Below, piece after piece: positions 1 to 11,110 of a DNA stretch of 34,438 nucleotides. The notes under the pieces were generated by a model, which searched no databases, was not told where the DNA came from, and saw only the letters and a program-made list of their open reading frames with translations. Source of the stretch: Zygnema cylindricum (Eukaryota > Streptophyta > Zygnematophyceae > Zygnematales > Zygnemataceae); the NCBI GenBank assembly GCA_037447655.1, contig JBBHKE010001499.1, positions 1 to 34,438 on the forward strand, given 5' to 3'. The first letter of the stretch is position 1. Each line of letters begins with the position of its first letter. A program made the position numbers and the translations under genes.

Positions 1-59
1 TAACCGCGATGTCACACACAAAAAGGAGACCGTGAAAAGCGCGCAGCCGCGAGAAATCT

Positions 60-180
60 AGCGGATTTGATATTCTCCCTCCCTCTCCTTCTCCCCCGTC
101 TCCTACTCTCTCTGTCTCCTCTCTCCGTCTCCCCCTCTCTTCGCTCCCCTCTCCCACGCTCCTCCCATCCTGCACATACT
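60..180. repeat. pyrimidine-rich low-complexity tract
   Basis: About 120 bases made almost wholly of C and T (CTCCC, CTCTC motifs). No open frame of interest crosses it. Similar tracts recur at 10.6, 27.9, 30.5, 32.5 and 34.1 kb, so this is a general property of the genome rather than a specific site. Confidence 0.8.
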
Positions 181-221
181 CATTTTACCCAATGAAACCC
201 TAAGAACCCTTAAAATAACAG

Positions 222-438
222 CACCTTGTATCGCTATTAGGGTTAATAATTTTTACGCCACTTAAAATATATTTTCTCCGTACACACTTGTCCGATTTTT
301 AATTTGAGACCGCCAATCGGAAGCTGAAAATCATACCTTTTGATCGCAACCGTCGGATACACAATCCGACAAGTGTGTACGGAAAAAAGATGTTTTATGT
401 GGCGAAAAAAACATTAACCCTAATAGCGATACATGGTG
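222..438. mobile_element. 217-bp MITE-like element with long terminal inverted repeats
   Basis: The left arm starts CACCTTGTATCGCTATTAG and the right arm, read on the minus strand, starts CACCATGTATCGCTATTAG. The arms remain alignable for about 75 bases each (222-297 and 363-438), including a shared CCGTACACACTTGTC block, around a loop of roughly 65 bases. TA follows the right end at 439-440; the left flank reads AG, so the duplication is imperfect. There is no coding capacity. The first 20 or so terminal bases resemble those of the larger elements at 9-21 kb and 29.9 kb, which suggests mobilisation by a related enzyme. The interior is unrelated to those elements. Confidence 0.8.
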
Positions 439-440
439 TA

Positions 441-2480
441 AATTATCGTAATATTTTTCATTCGACATTTTGAAACCAGCATATCGATCTACTATCGAAA
501 TGGTTTTCACTGAGATTCAGAACCAGTATATCGGTCAATACGATATTGCAAACCGATACATCGAATACCGGTGTACCAAACGAAGGTACATATCGACACG
601 GAGAAGAGGTGCCCGATACACAACACTAATTAAATTGGTAGGGGATCACTGTTTTAATTTCAAGTTATGTCAATGTATTAAATTAATACTGTATGATATC
701 ATACCACACGATAAATCCTGTAACCAAAATTTCGTCTATGGCCGGCAGGTGCCCGCATATGTTTCAACATTCAAAAAAACTGGTCCGGAATTATTTAAAG
801 CCTTCGATAAATGCGCCCGCCTATGATTAAAAATTTAGCGATTTATATTACACTATGATCAAAACTGCTATTGGTGGCAAATGAAGTTACGAGACTTGTC
901 AAGCTCAGTGAAGTGTGTGTGTGTCACAGTAATGCATTTTGACGTTGCGTTACAGTTCCGTTCGCACGAAATAGTATAGTGCAGTATTAAGTGCACCGCA
1001 AAGTCAACCACAGAAAAATAAGTACATTGCATTTTTAAGTGTAATATTTACATGGAAAAAGGGGTTCGATAATAAATAACCCTGATCACTGAGACAGAAA
1101 TCACGTGAAGAAGATAGCCCGTACTTCTAGTATTTGTAAAACCCTTTTCTTTGCATAAAATTTGAAAAAAGTTCAGGGAGTGTGAGAAAACAGAACAAAC
1201 ATTATAACTGGTTTAAAAAAAAATGGATAGCATTGCCCTGAGTGCAGTTTTTTGAGTACTTTTTCTGCATCATACTTTTATGTTTAGTACCGTGCGCACT
1301 AAACTTTCTCTTCGTTTGAGAGAATTTTTAAGAACAAGCAAAAAGAAACCGTGTGACATTTAAGTCAACGACATTAGGCAAATATTTGACATTAAATCCA
1401 CTCCATTAAAAAAGAATATGACATTAAATCACCTCCATAAATAAAAAAAGTGCAACAACACTAAAACACAGGAGTACATTGTAATAAGCACCACACAAGA
1501 GGGTAAAAGTCAACATGACCTTACAATTGTGGACCTTTATGACATTTTACAGAAAAGCGTAAACCATCTACTTTTTGTCTTGCCCAGAACTCCTAAAACA
1601 TTTGATGAGCATAATTTTGTATGGCAATATATCGCTCACGAGGTCTAACATTACTAAGAAAATGGTTCGCCTAAAAACAATTGAAAAAGACACTCCAAAA
1701 GAAAAAAAGGCAAAAACAACTTATCAGCCCTCGAACAAGAAAAAAACATAAAGCGCAAAGCTTATTCGATATCATCGGTTTCTAAAAATCAAAAAGGTGA
1801 ACATAAAGCTCAAACCATCATCTATATACAAAACTATTAGCTATATAAAAACTATTGACATGATCTCAGAGACCAGTCGACCACACTAATAATACTGTTT
1901 ACTATATGCCCCGTTTAAGTCGGTATAATACAAAACCTTCATCAGGGTGAACCTGGATTCTCTTTTAATCACAAAAACTCAAATTAATCCCGATATGCTT
2001 CGTTTTCCAAGCTTAGACAAAGTGAAACCTTAGAAGATCCGGTGTTTGAATTCCTTTCGAATAAAAAGAGAAACACCACGATCCTCCGTTCTTCCACCGA
2101 ATAAAAAAAAACCGAGAGGAACTTCATGATCGTCTCTTGTGACAAGCCATATCATGGAAAGAAACAAAACTTAAAAACAAATGATAAAGGGATTCGTAAC
2201 CAGTAGTCTTCTTCTCCGTGACTTCTTCGAATGATAGTCTATACACTTAAACACTTAATGCAGTTTCACTGCAAAAAAAAGGTTGATGTGAGCAAAAAAC
2301 GGCAATATACAAATCGATAATATCAACGAAGTAGCGGCGAAACTCCTTGTCATAAGTCCATAAAAGGCGGTTTCCTTCGTAAGCAAACTCCCTTGGAAAG
2401 GAGGTGATGGATCGCAATCTCACAGCATATCCTCGAAAACTCTGATATTCTCAAAACTGTTAACCTGAAAAATATCCTCT
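441..2480. other. AT-rich intergenic DNA, nothing recognised
   Basis: No gene, RNA gene or clear repeat is supported. An open frame at 470-826 is the longest but its product has no recognisable features and a composition like the surrounding AT-rich spacer. Several short A-rich runs are present. Confidence 0.6.
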
Positions 2481-2528
2481 CAACTCTACATGAGAACATC
2501 GACTTCCATTCGAGGAAAGGCCAGAAAT

Positions 2529-2588
2529 GATGAAACTAAAATCGATGAAACCAAAAACGATAAAACCAAAAACGATGAAACCAAAAAC
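2529..2588. repeat. four-copy 15-bp tandem repeat just after a stop codon
   Basis: Four consecutive 15-base units of the form GATGAAACCAAAAAC, the first diverged by two bases. The array ends 12 bases before the phosphatase stop codon (2601-2603 on the minus strand), so it would sit in the proximal 3' UTR of that transcript. Confidence 0.85.
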
Positions 2589-2600
2589 GGCGGAACAAAC

Positions 2601-5600
2601 TCATGGAAAATCTGGGGCAGGAACTCCTCGACTACGAAACCACGTAGGCATATGGAAACGACGAAGAAGAAAAGGACGAACATCTGACTGCTGGTCGAGT
2701 TGTTCCAACAAGGGTAGAAGGACTTTAAGAAGCTGAGAAACGGAAACAGAGAGAAAACATCCAGAGTAGAGGGTCAGAAAGGAAACCAAAGGAGGAAGGT
2801 GCCTTAAAGTAAAAGCAATTTTCTTCTAGCAAAATTTGTTTAAACAGATAGAACCTCCACAGTTTAAGAAAAAAACGAAGAAAAAACTTTGGAGAGACCT
2901 CCAGACCGCAGGGAAGAGTAGCCCTATTTCCATATGAACATACATAGTCAGAATTGATAAGTAGACAATATTCTGGATTAATTCACACAATAGGATATCA
3001 AGAGATGGTATCAAGGTTTAATGCGACTGTGAACTAAATCAGGAAATAAATGAGCTGTTCAAGACAAAGGTAACTGACAAACTCATTAGTCAAACAATGC
3101 TGTCATTCATAGATGCATGTGATCAACCAAATTACTTGATGCAATTCTTCATAACGATCGTAATAGATAACCTATAATACTTAAAAAGCCCTTTGCCATA
3201 CAATCTTCAATAACGTTTAAGGCTGTATGAGACTGGTTCCATATATATATTGTTATATAAATATTGTCTCAAACTCCCTTCAAACAAACACTCCATTTGT
3301 AAGGAGTTTGCCAACAAACTTTCTGTCCAATGACATTGGACAGATCATTAACAATGAAAACTAAATCTAAATGCAGAAACATAACAGACACAGGAGAATC
3401 CTGAGTGCAGTTGGCATGGAATTGGAACAGAATAATGAATGTATAGCCACAAGTCATTGCAAGTGGAAAACAACAAACAAAAAACAACACTGGTTTCTGA
3501 AGTCAATGGTTACTCATGCTATAATCTCACCCATAACACGGAGACTAAAAAACTATGGATCTGAACCTACTAAAAATGCATTCTTTAACTGAATAAAGCT
3601 GTTCCAAATCAATCCTACTTTATTTATATGCTTAAAATGTGCGAGCAATGAGAAAGAATGAGAAATATGTGAGCAATTTGAGCATCGTTGTAACTCTTTA
3701 AACTCCAGTTTCCCAGTTTATTATAGGAGGAACTTACCAAGCTCATGACAGGATTAATAAGTTCCTATCAAACTGATTTACAGCAATCATGAAATGCAAA
3801 TACTTAAGACAATTTAGCAACACCCAGCTGCCAGTTTCCTTCACCTGAAAGCCCTGCCACAAAATTCTCAGGACTGTACCTGATGATCCTGCGTATGGTG
3901 GCCAGTAAACGGCACACATGGAACACCGTTGAGAGGTTGCAACAGAAAACTGAAGGGGTTATTGTCGATAATCACCACGCGTCTCAAATCTCTTCCTAAA
4001 GCTGATAAATCTTTCACATGCTCCCGAAGATTCCTGTATTCGTACCAAGGTCATTTTCATTAGTACCATAACCTGAATGCTTTTCAAACTTTCCTCTTAT
4101 TTTCGTCCTTTCAATAATATAGTTACATGCTGTGCGCCTTGCAACGTAAGTATGCTCACAATAAACAAATCATCAAGAGGAGTGGAAACTGACAGAAAGC
4201 AGAGGCAAAGGAGAAAATTTGGATGATAAATCTTGAAACATTTATACAGAATCAATACACCATAGGAACAAGATTTTGATGCAGTCTTCTATTCCATAAC
4301 TTAGGTTGGCACATCTTACGTGCTTACTGTAGCAGGGCGGTAGAGGCGATAGGCGATTCGGCCATGTGGATCTATCCGGTCAATGAGCGGTCGAGCGTAA
4401 CCTACATAAGAAGCAAAAAATCCATTCTGACCTTTCAGTAGACTCCAACAACATTCACAAGATCGCTTCCTACCATATCAACAGCAGATTCTTTAGCCAA
4501 AAAGGACCAAAGTTCAGAGAATAACACACACCTTCAAGACCAGCAGTAAACAAAACTATCTCTGCGAATTTGCTTGTATGTGCCAGAAACTCAGCCAGTC
4601 CTGGTCGTTCGTACACAGTTACACTGCTTACCCGGGGATTAGAAGAGCTTCCCTGCTCACACCTCACAAAATGAAAACTGTAAGTGATGCTAATTGACTA
4701 AACTTGCAAGAAAACGTTATACAGAAATAATTGCCTTACCAACGTGACATCCGGTGCAGAAAGTAACACCATCAAAAGTGGACATGCACTCAGACGCTGT
4801 TGACAAAGAATAAGAGTGATTATTAAAGGTCTGTGACAATTAGGGATTATCCAGACCGTTACTGATTAAGGAATGCAGAAAACAAAATGAAAAATAAGAA
4901 ACTACTCACCAAATTGGATGCTGTCCACTGCAAAGTAAACCAGTTGAGGCCACCTTGTTGCGCATTCATGTGAATGTCTGACGGCACTACATTTGAACTA
5001 TAGGCACACACCAATGTCTCATCCAAGTCAAGCACCACCTGCATTCAACATACTCTATTATGGGCGATTAAGCAATTCCTCTACAACAAATGCAATGACA
5101 TCGTGAATCACTATTAGAGCTAACAACATATTTTGGTTGCGGTTTTTTTTTGCTTTAAAACATAAAATAGAGGTAACAACACTAAATGGTTTTTTCTGAA
5201 TATTAATTCTTAAAGCGGTGTGGAATCGTCCAAATCATTCGGAAATAGTTTTATTAACACTAAAAAAATCCTCACATTAATTCGTTCTTAACGGAGCTTT
5301 GCTCGGACATGAGCTAGGAATACAACACTATTTGTCTACTTTTGCAATGAATGACAATGTCTACTCCTCTATGTGGAACTTTACCCTGTCAATTATTTCT
5401 CTATAGAAATCTACGTCACGTTATGTGAACAAATCAAATTTTCAAATACGGGAAAAGTACATCGTTATTCAAAGTAATAAACCTAAGAGCGTACTTTAGT
5501 GTAGATGATTAAAATAAAGTCCTAACACTAATAATCTCTAACTCTAATGACATAACTTAATGCAGTCAAGGATAATAAAGGGTTAACGCTGATGATTCAA

Positions 5601-6611
5601 CAAGTCCAATAGACATGATAAATGAGCATTGAATAAACTTTAAAGCCAGACACCAGTGTCATTACGAACGGAATTCAGTTGGTCATATTCAGGTTGTCCA
5701 GTTAACAGTTTATTAGGATAGCAGAAAAAAAGGAAAGGAAGAGAGGGAGTAAGAGACATGAAAAGAAGAGAGAAGCTAAAAAGGGAAGAGTGATGAAAAG
5801 GAAAAAACGGGATTATGTAAACGGAGAAGAACAGAGGAAAATGGAGAAGAGGGAAACAGAAGTAAATGGACGGCAGAAAACGGGGGAGGAAAATAGAAAA
5901 AGAGAAGAGAGAAAAAGCAATTAAATCATACTGCGAAGAAAAACAAAAGAGCTAGTGAATTTAAAAACCGGGAGGGAGGAGAAATAGAAGAACGGAAAAG
6001 AAAAAATTACAAAAATGAAAAAAAAACAGAATGGAGAAAAGAGATGAGCGAAAATAACGAAGCAAAGAGAAAAGGAAGAGACTTAAAAAGAAAAAAAAAA
6101 GATTAGACAAGGAAAAACGAGAGAGAGAACAGAGGACACAACAAAGCAAAAATGGAATGATAGAAAAGATAACAATCATAGACATGAGATGAAAAAAACT
6201 GACAACAATAGAGAAGAGATGAAAATACCACTAGAAAGGAAGACAAATATGTGCAAGTACCGTAAGCTTTTCATCGTCCGGAAGACGTCTTGGAGGAAGT
6301 AAAGTGAGAAGCGCAAGGCTCTCTTTAGAAACTTCTGCCAAAAGATGATCCTGCTCATCTTCCTGTACCTGAGAGTGAGAAGGTTGAGAAAAAACAAACC
6401 CTAGCGGAGCAAGGAACCACTTTAAACATGAGTGATTCACTGCCTTCAGCAAACGGCGCGTAATAATAAACAGAAGTAAACGGGCGTATTCTAAAATGCA
6501 GTCAAAAAGAGAGAAGGAAGAGGAAGGGACGGAAGTAGACGAAGGAGACAGAGGAGAAGGAGAGGACGGAGAAGAGTTGCTGCCAGCCATAGCTCCCTGC
6601 CACTGCACCAT
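2601..6611 (-). CDS. SCP/FCP1-like CTD phosphatase (HAD superfamily), six exons
   Basis: Exons on the minus strand are 6611-6261, 5038-4910, 4655-4532, 4401-4320, 4033-3880 and 2732-2601. Together they give 972 nt or 323 residues, with GT-AG junctions and consistent phases. The product is a predicted serine/threonine phosphatase of the NIF/SCP-like HAD family. Visible motifs are the catalytic DLDETL (Asp121, Asp123), [18 protein letters not shown] (about 196-212), HVKDL with the motif-III lysine near 236, and IIDNNPFSF (Asp252). All key residues are present, so it should be active. The C-terminus [16 protein letters not shown] resembles plant relatives such as what I recall of Arabidopsis At3g55960. 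Residues 11-35 are Ser/Pro-rich and 40-75 contain two short hydrophobic stretches that could contact a membrane. The start at 6611 has a good ATG context; an in-frame ATG at 6590 is equally plausible. Exon 3 could begin three bases later. Nuclear or membrane substrate is unknown. Confidence 0.9.
5725..6170. repeat. polypurine tract inside intron 1 of the phosphatase gene
   Basis: About 450 bases of nearly pure A/G on the plus strand, which is a polypyrimidine run in the transcript. It contains no conserved exon: the frames across it are open only because of the biased composition. It lies in the 1.2-kb first intron, ending about 90 bases from the exon 1 donor at 6260. Confidence 0.8.
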
Positions 6612-6627
6612 GATTGCTAGGAGAACG

Positions 6628-6678
6628 ACACGTGGCACGAAAGGGATGACACGTGGCAAAAGTGGAGTGACACGGGGA
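6628..6678. promoter_or_regulatory. 21-bp repeats carrying ACACGTGGC G-box/ABRE-type motifs
   Basis: ACACGTGGC occurs at 6628-6636 and again at 6649-6657, within a 21-bp tandem repeat. A third degenerate copy (GACACGGGG) follows. The motifs lie 17-65 bases upstream of the phosphatase start at 6611. CACGTG cores of this type are bound by plant bZIP and bHLH factors, and the ACACGTGGC form is the classic ABRE. Whether the repeat sits in promoter or 5' UTR cannot be told from sequence. Confidence 0.45.
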
Positions 6679-7044
6679 AGGTAGGATAGAGTAGTGAAAG
6701 AAAACGGCGCGTCTGTTATCCTTTTCCCAGGCGTGTCAAGCTATCACACCATTTCCCCGCAAATGAACCTCTCTCCGAAAGTGATCACCAAACAAAGCAA
6801 GTTGTCAAATTAGCCTGCGGTAAACTTCTATTCCTGCCTCTCTCCTTACGAAGATAGGACATTTCGTTCATTTTGTACAGTACATACTGAACTGCAGCAA
6901 ACGCCAAACGGTTTTCTGCACATAGGTACGGGTTCCGGATACTCTTCCATTTATCATGGGAGTTTCTTCTGCAAACCTACCTACATTACTGTTTGAAAGA
7001 CAGCGTAAATGTGTGCTACATTAAAGGAATGCACAAACAGCCAG

Positions 7045-7250
7045 ATCTAGGTGCAAACGCATTTTGTGAGGTCCACATTTAAGATTTGAGCAGCTGGAGT
7101 GTTGGACACCCGAAGTAGCAAACAGTTCGGTTTCACCAGTACTAAAGCAATGCCAACGGTAAGTGTAAACATAGTCACATATAACCTGAGGTCTACATTT
7201 ATGACTCGGGCTGCTATAGTGTTGGATATTTGAAGTCGCAAACAACTAAA
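7045..7250. repeat. two diverged copies of a 120-bp tandem duplication
   Basis: The block GAGGTCCACATTTAAGATTT with its continuation (AGTGTTGGAC, GCAAACA) at about 7067-7130 recurs at 7187-7250 as GAGGTCTACATTTATGACTC, AGTGTTGGAT, GCAAACA. The period is 120 bases. Open frames on the minus strand across it are products of the duplication rather than genes. Confidence 0.75.
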
Positions 7251-7456
7251 TGCATGCTTTCCATAACAATGTACAAAGCCAGTGTAGAAACCTAAATCAC
7301 TTTGCGAGACCGATAGTTTGATAAATCACAAATTCTAATAATTAACAATAAGACAATAATAAAATAAGCTAAATATTCTGTTTTCCGAGATTTAAATACC
7401 ACTTCGTTACATGCTTGATGTAGTATGTCTTTCGATTGACATAGAGATTCGCTCGT

Positions 7457-8850
7457 CTTTCAATAACGTTACACTTAACGACACTCGTTAGAGATTGTTT
7501 GACCGTGACCACCGAATCGACAAAAGGATTCACCCACCTTCACAAACTTGTATATAACAATGTTTGTTGCAAGCTGTTACATGGTTACCACCTAATATAC
7601 AAATTTCCAAAATAGGTGCAAAGCTTGTGCCCTTCGTATGAAGGAGTTAACAACTTAACCATTGAAGCACGATCCCACAATGTATATGTGCGTCATCTAC
7701 GAATTAGCTCAAATTCACTTACTTCCGATAAAGCGAGGTATGTTGGAGATTTTGTTTACACCTAACAGACAACTTCTCAAAGGTGGTCTCGAACATCTGC
7801 CCTTTGTTTTAAATAATATAAAACAAAATGAGTCTAGTCTTGCAAGGTTTGACGAAAATTGCTTGCTATTCACCACTTTATCGGCAATTTCGCATATAAG
7901 ACCACAAACATATGCCTTATATCATAAAGAGCCAACAACTCAACCACTAAAGCACGACCCTAATATTAATATTATTTTAAGGATTTACTCACAATTAGTA
8001 ACCTCAAACCTAACGAATTTAATTTTAGATTGTTATGCTATCACCACCTAACCAATGATGTTATAAATGAGGCTAAACATATGCCCATTGTGCCCAATAT
8101 GAATAACCTGGCAACTTTAACAAAGTGAAGTTTGTCGGGGATTGTTGTATTATCACTACCTAACCACGACATAGGAAGACAATTTTTGAAGATGCGGGTT
8201 TCATGTGGAAGGGCAAACAAGTCAACGATTATAGCATGAACTTCAAGTTATTCGAGTAAGTTTGTCGGAGAATACTTTGCCATCACCTCCTAACGGATGA
8301 TGTTACATGGAAGGTCCAACATATTCATCCTTTGTTTGGAAGAACAAACACCTTAACCTTTGTAGCAAGACTTCGTGACTAATATTTTTGGTGATGATTT
8401 AATCACCTTCTATAACCTTAAACTCAACAAGTTTGGTAAAGATTGTTGTGCCGTCACCTCAGAGCAGATGGCATTGCAAAGGAGGCCTTAAAAAATATAT
8501 CATTTATCTTGAAGAGCAAACAACTAGCGATTGAATATAACGAGGTTTGTTGGAGATTGTCATGTCGTCACCACATATGCAATGACATTCCAAAGGAATG
8601 TAAAATAGATGCCAATCATTTGGAAGAGCGAACAACGTTGCAAAGAAGGATCCAAACATGTGCCCTTTATATGGAATAACGAACAACTTGACCACTGAGG
8701 GCACTACTTCAAGATGGATTTTTATGGTAAGGATTTGACTTCGTTTAATAACAATGAACTAAGAGAGGTTGGGTGGAGATTGTTGTGCGGTCATCAAGGA
8801 TATGCCCTTCATCTCGAAGAGCGATGAACTTAAGCTTTTCTGTGCCCCAA
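7457..8850. repeat. ancient irregular tandem array, unit about 168 bp
   Basis: At least seven diverged copies of one unit are visible. Each carries, in order, a GTTTGTTGGAGATTGTTGTG-like block, CCRTCACCACCTAAC, an AAACATATGCCCTTTG-like block, and GAAGAGCAAACAACTTAACC with CACTGAAGCACGAC. Copies begin near 7490, 7740, 7848, 8017, 8127, 8261, 8429, 8532 and 8765. Full spacings are about 168-170 bases (7848 to 8017, 8261 to 8429), while others are truncated to 100-135. No continuous reading frame is preserved across copies, so it looks like non-coding satellite-type sequence. Confidence 0.65.
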
Positions 8851-9221
8851 GATACATGTTTAAGCAGAGAAAAACGATCTCCCACGAGTTCACCTAGGAC
8901 CAGCCAAATCATGCCACGAGCTCTATTTCACAAAAAAACAAAAACACGCATATACCCTCCCGTACAAAAGCAAGTCAAGTGGACATTCGAAGGTGACATG
9001 TGGACCGGTTTGTTGATTGACGATGATACTTCGGTTCGATGATTGTCAAGATGGGAGTTCGTCAGTTCGCCCAAATGCTCTCACTTTTGGTACTTATACG
9101 ACATCAAATTCGTTTACAAGATTCGGTTTCTTTTCTTACTGTACTTAAATCGTATGGATAGATCGTCCATTTTACTTAAGGAATTGCTAATCGCAGAGAC
9201 AATATTTGTTGCCGACAAGTA

Positions 9222-9390
9222 CACTGCGAATCGTTATTAGTGTCAAAGTTTAAATAGTGTTGAAGAAAATTTACCGTAATTGATGATAATTAAGAATTTG
9301 ATTTAAAAAAAAAAGGTGTATTATAATTTTAGTGTTTATGTTAATTTGGGTACAACGAAAACGGAATATTTGCCGTACGATTATATATAC

Positions 9391-9447
<57 letters not shown>

Positions 9448-9788
9448 GAAATCGTAGGCTTTCGCAAATTTAAAAAATTCGTACATGCTATACTAATTTA
9501 CGTGTCAGACTAATCCCGTTTTTTTTAGCGCACGTTCCTATGCGTGCGCGTCTAATATAAATCTTTTTTTGTATAATTTTAACTTGAAAAGGTACAGTTA
9601 TGTACGGTTTGACATCGACCGTACACCACACTATATATATTTTATATTACTTTCGGGCTTTACTTTTTTTTGTACGGTACTTTAATTAACGTAAAAAAAA
9701 AATTAAAATCATGTATCCTATTTGAAAAAAAAAAAAAAATTTAAAAAACCCAAATTAGTGACTTTGACACCAATAACGATTTGCGGTG
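9222..9788 (-). mobile_element. 567-bp non-autonomous element related to the 10-kb Crypton-like element
   Basis: It is bounded by CACTGCGAATCGTTATTAG on the left and its near inverse on the right, with TA on both outer sides (9220-9221, 9789-9790). Its left half matches the reverse complement of the right end of the 10032-20025 element (about 19600-20025), and its right half matches the reverse complement of the left end (10032 to about 10230). The fusion lies near 9593-9601. It contains an (AT)n run (about 9387-9442) and a conserved hairpin at 9528-9549. There is no coding capacity. It appears to be an internal-deletion derivative, inserted in the opposite orientation. Confidence 0.85.
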
Positions 9789-10031
9789 TAGTTGTAAAAA
9801 ATTAGACATTCAAAGTACAGTATAACACAAGCTACGTACCTTTGAGTTAATACGTGACGGTCAATCCGTCGAACAATTTTTGATTGGCGAATATCGTAAC
9901 AACGGTTAAAAAAGTGTCGAGCTTGCGAACGTCAACCGTCATAAAAAAATAAACAATTCACACGGCCGGCGCAGGTTTACATTAACAAAACTGCGGCAGC
10001 CACATGTAAATAAGATGGCTCCGCGCACATA
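9789..10031. other. 243-bp spacer between two related mobile elements
   Basis: Ordinary AT-rich sequence with no recognised gene. Its two ends supply the TA dinucleotides that flank the elements on either side. Confidence 0.5.
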
Positions 10032-10589
10032 CACCGCGAATCGTTATTAGTGTCAAAGTCACTAATTTGGGTTATTTAAATTTTGATTTTTTTTTTCAAA
10101 TAGGATACATGATTTTAATATTTCCTTGACGTTAATTACGGTACCGCACAAAATAAAGTAAAGCTCGAAATTACAATTAAATAGAAATAGTATGGTATAC
10201 GGTCTATGTCAGACAGTACATAATTGAACCTTGCAATTTTCGGCCTCCGGAGGCTTAGTGAGTGCGGTGAGAGGAGGCGGCGCACGCGTCCACGTCGCAC
10301 CGCTTTCATTTCGTTTTGCGACGCGCCGCGCCGCGCGGCCGTTTTCCCAACCGCTCGTATGTAAACGTGACTGCCGACAAAACACGAAACATTTTATTTG
10401 CCCTCGTACTTTTTCCCTAATTCACGGAACCTTACTTATTTTTCGACCGTACTTCAAACGGCTCTAACGAAACATGAACTCCTTTTGATTAAGTCCTTCA
10501 ACCAATCGTATATCATTGTCGTTTATCAAGTTAAAAACCGTTCATTCTACAATTTCTTTCACACGTGCAGAAAAAACCCTTAAAAAACA

Positions 10590-11100
10590 CTAAAAAAACC
10601 CTCTCTCTCTTTTTTTTTCTCTCTCTCTCTCCCTCTCTCCCCCTCTCCCTCTCCCTCTCCCTATCCTTCTGCCTCTCCCTCTCCCTCCTACTCCCCCTCT
10701 CCCCCCCCTCTCCCCCCCTTTCTCACCCCGTCTCCCCCCCTCTTTCCCTCTCTCTCTCCTTTTCCCTCTCCCTCTCCCTCTCTCTTTCCCTATCACTCTC
10801 CTCCCTCCTCCCCCCCCTCCCCCAATCCCTCCCCCTCCCATTTCCCCTCTCCTCCCCCTCCCCCTCCCATTCCCCCTCCCCTCCCCCCTCTCCCTCTCCC
10901 ACCCCCTCTTCCCCCCCTCTCCCTCTCCCTCTCCTTCCCCCTCTCCCCCCCCCTCCCCCTCTCCCTACCCCTCCCCTTTCACCTACCCCTCCCCCCCCCC
11001 TCCCCCTCCCTCCCCTCTCCCCCTCTCTCTCCCTTTCCCTCCTCCCTCCCCTCTCCCTCTCCCTCTCATTTTCCCTCTCCCTTCCTCTCTCCCTCTCGAT
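10590..11100. repeat. 510-bp polypyrimidine tract upstream of the recombinase ATG
   Basis: Almost uninterrupted C/T (CTCTCT, CCCTCT, CCCCCT) ending 10 bases before the ATG at 11111. Long open frames on both strands are composition artefacts. It could lie in the promoter or 5' UTR of the recombinase gene. A shorter CT run also precedes the second gene of the element (13850-13874). Confidence 0.85.
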
Positions 11101-11110
11101 TATTTGTTGA

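Noticed and set aside
470-826. 118-codon open frame
   Set aside because: No recognisable domain, adjacent to a MITE, composition like spacer DNA.
4738-4798. Extra exon in the phosphatase gene
   Set aside because: A segment with AG and GT borders is in phase, but including it lengthens a loop beyond relatives and direct joining of the neighbouring exons fits better.
7662-9240. Several open frames of 65-129 codons
   Set aside because: They run through the diverged tandem array and are not kept between repeat copies.
10565-11110. 181-codon plus-strand open frame and its minus-strand mirror
   Set aside because: Entirely within the polypyrimidine tract; product is Ser/Pro/Leu repeats with no conserved feature.
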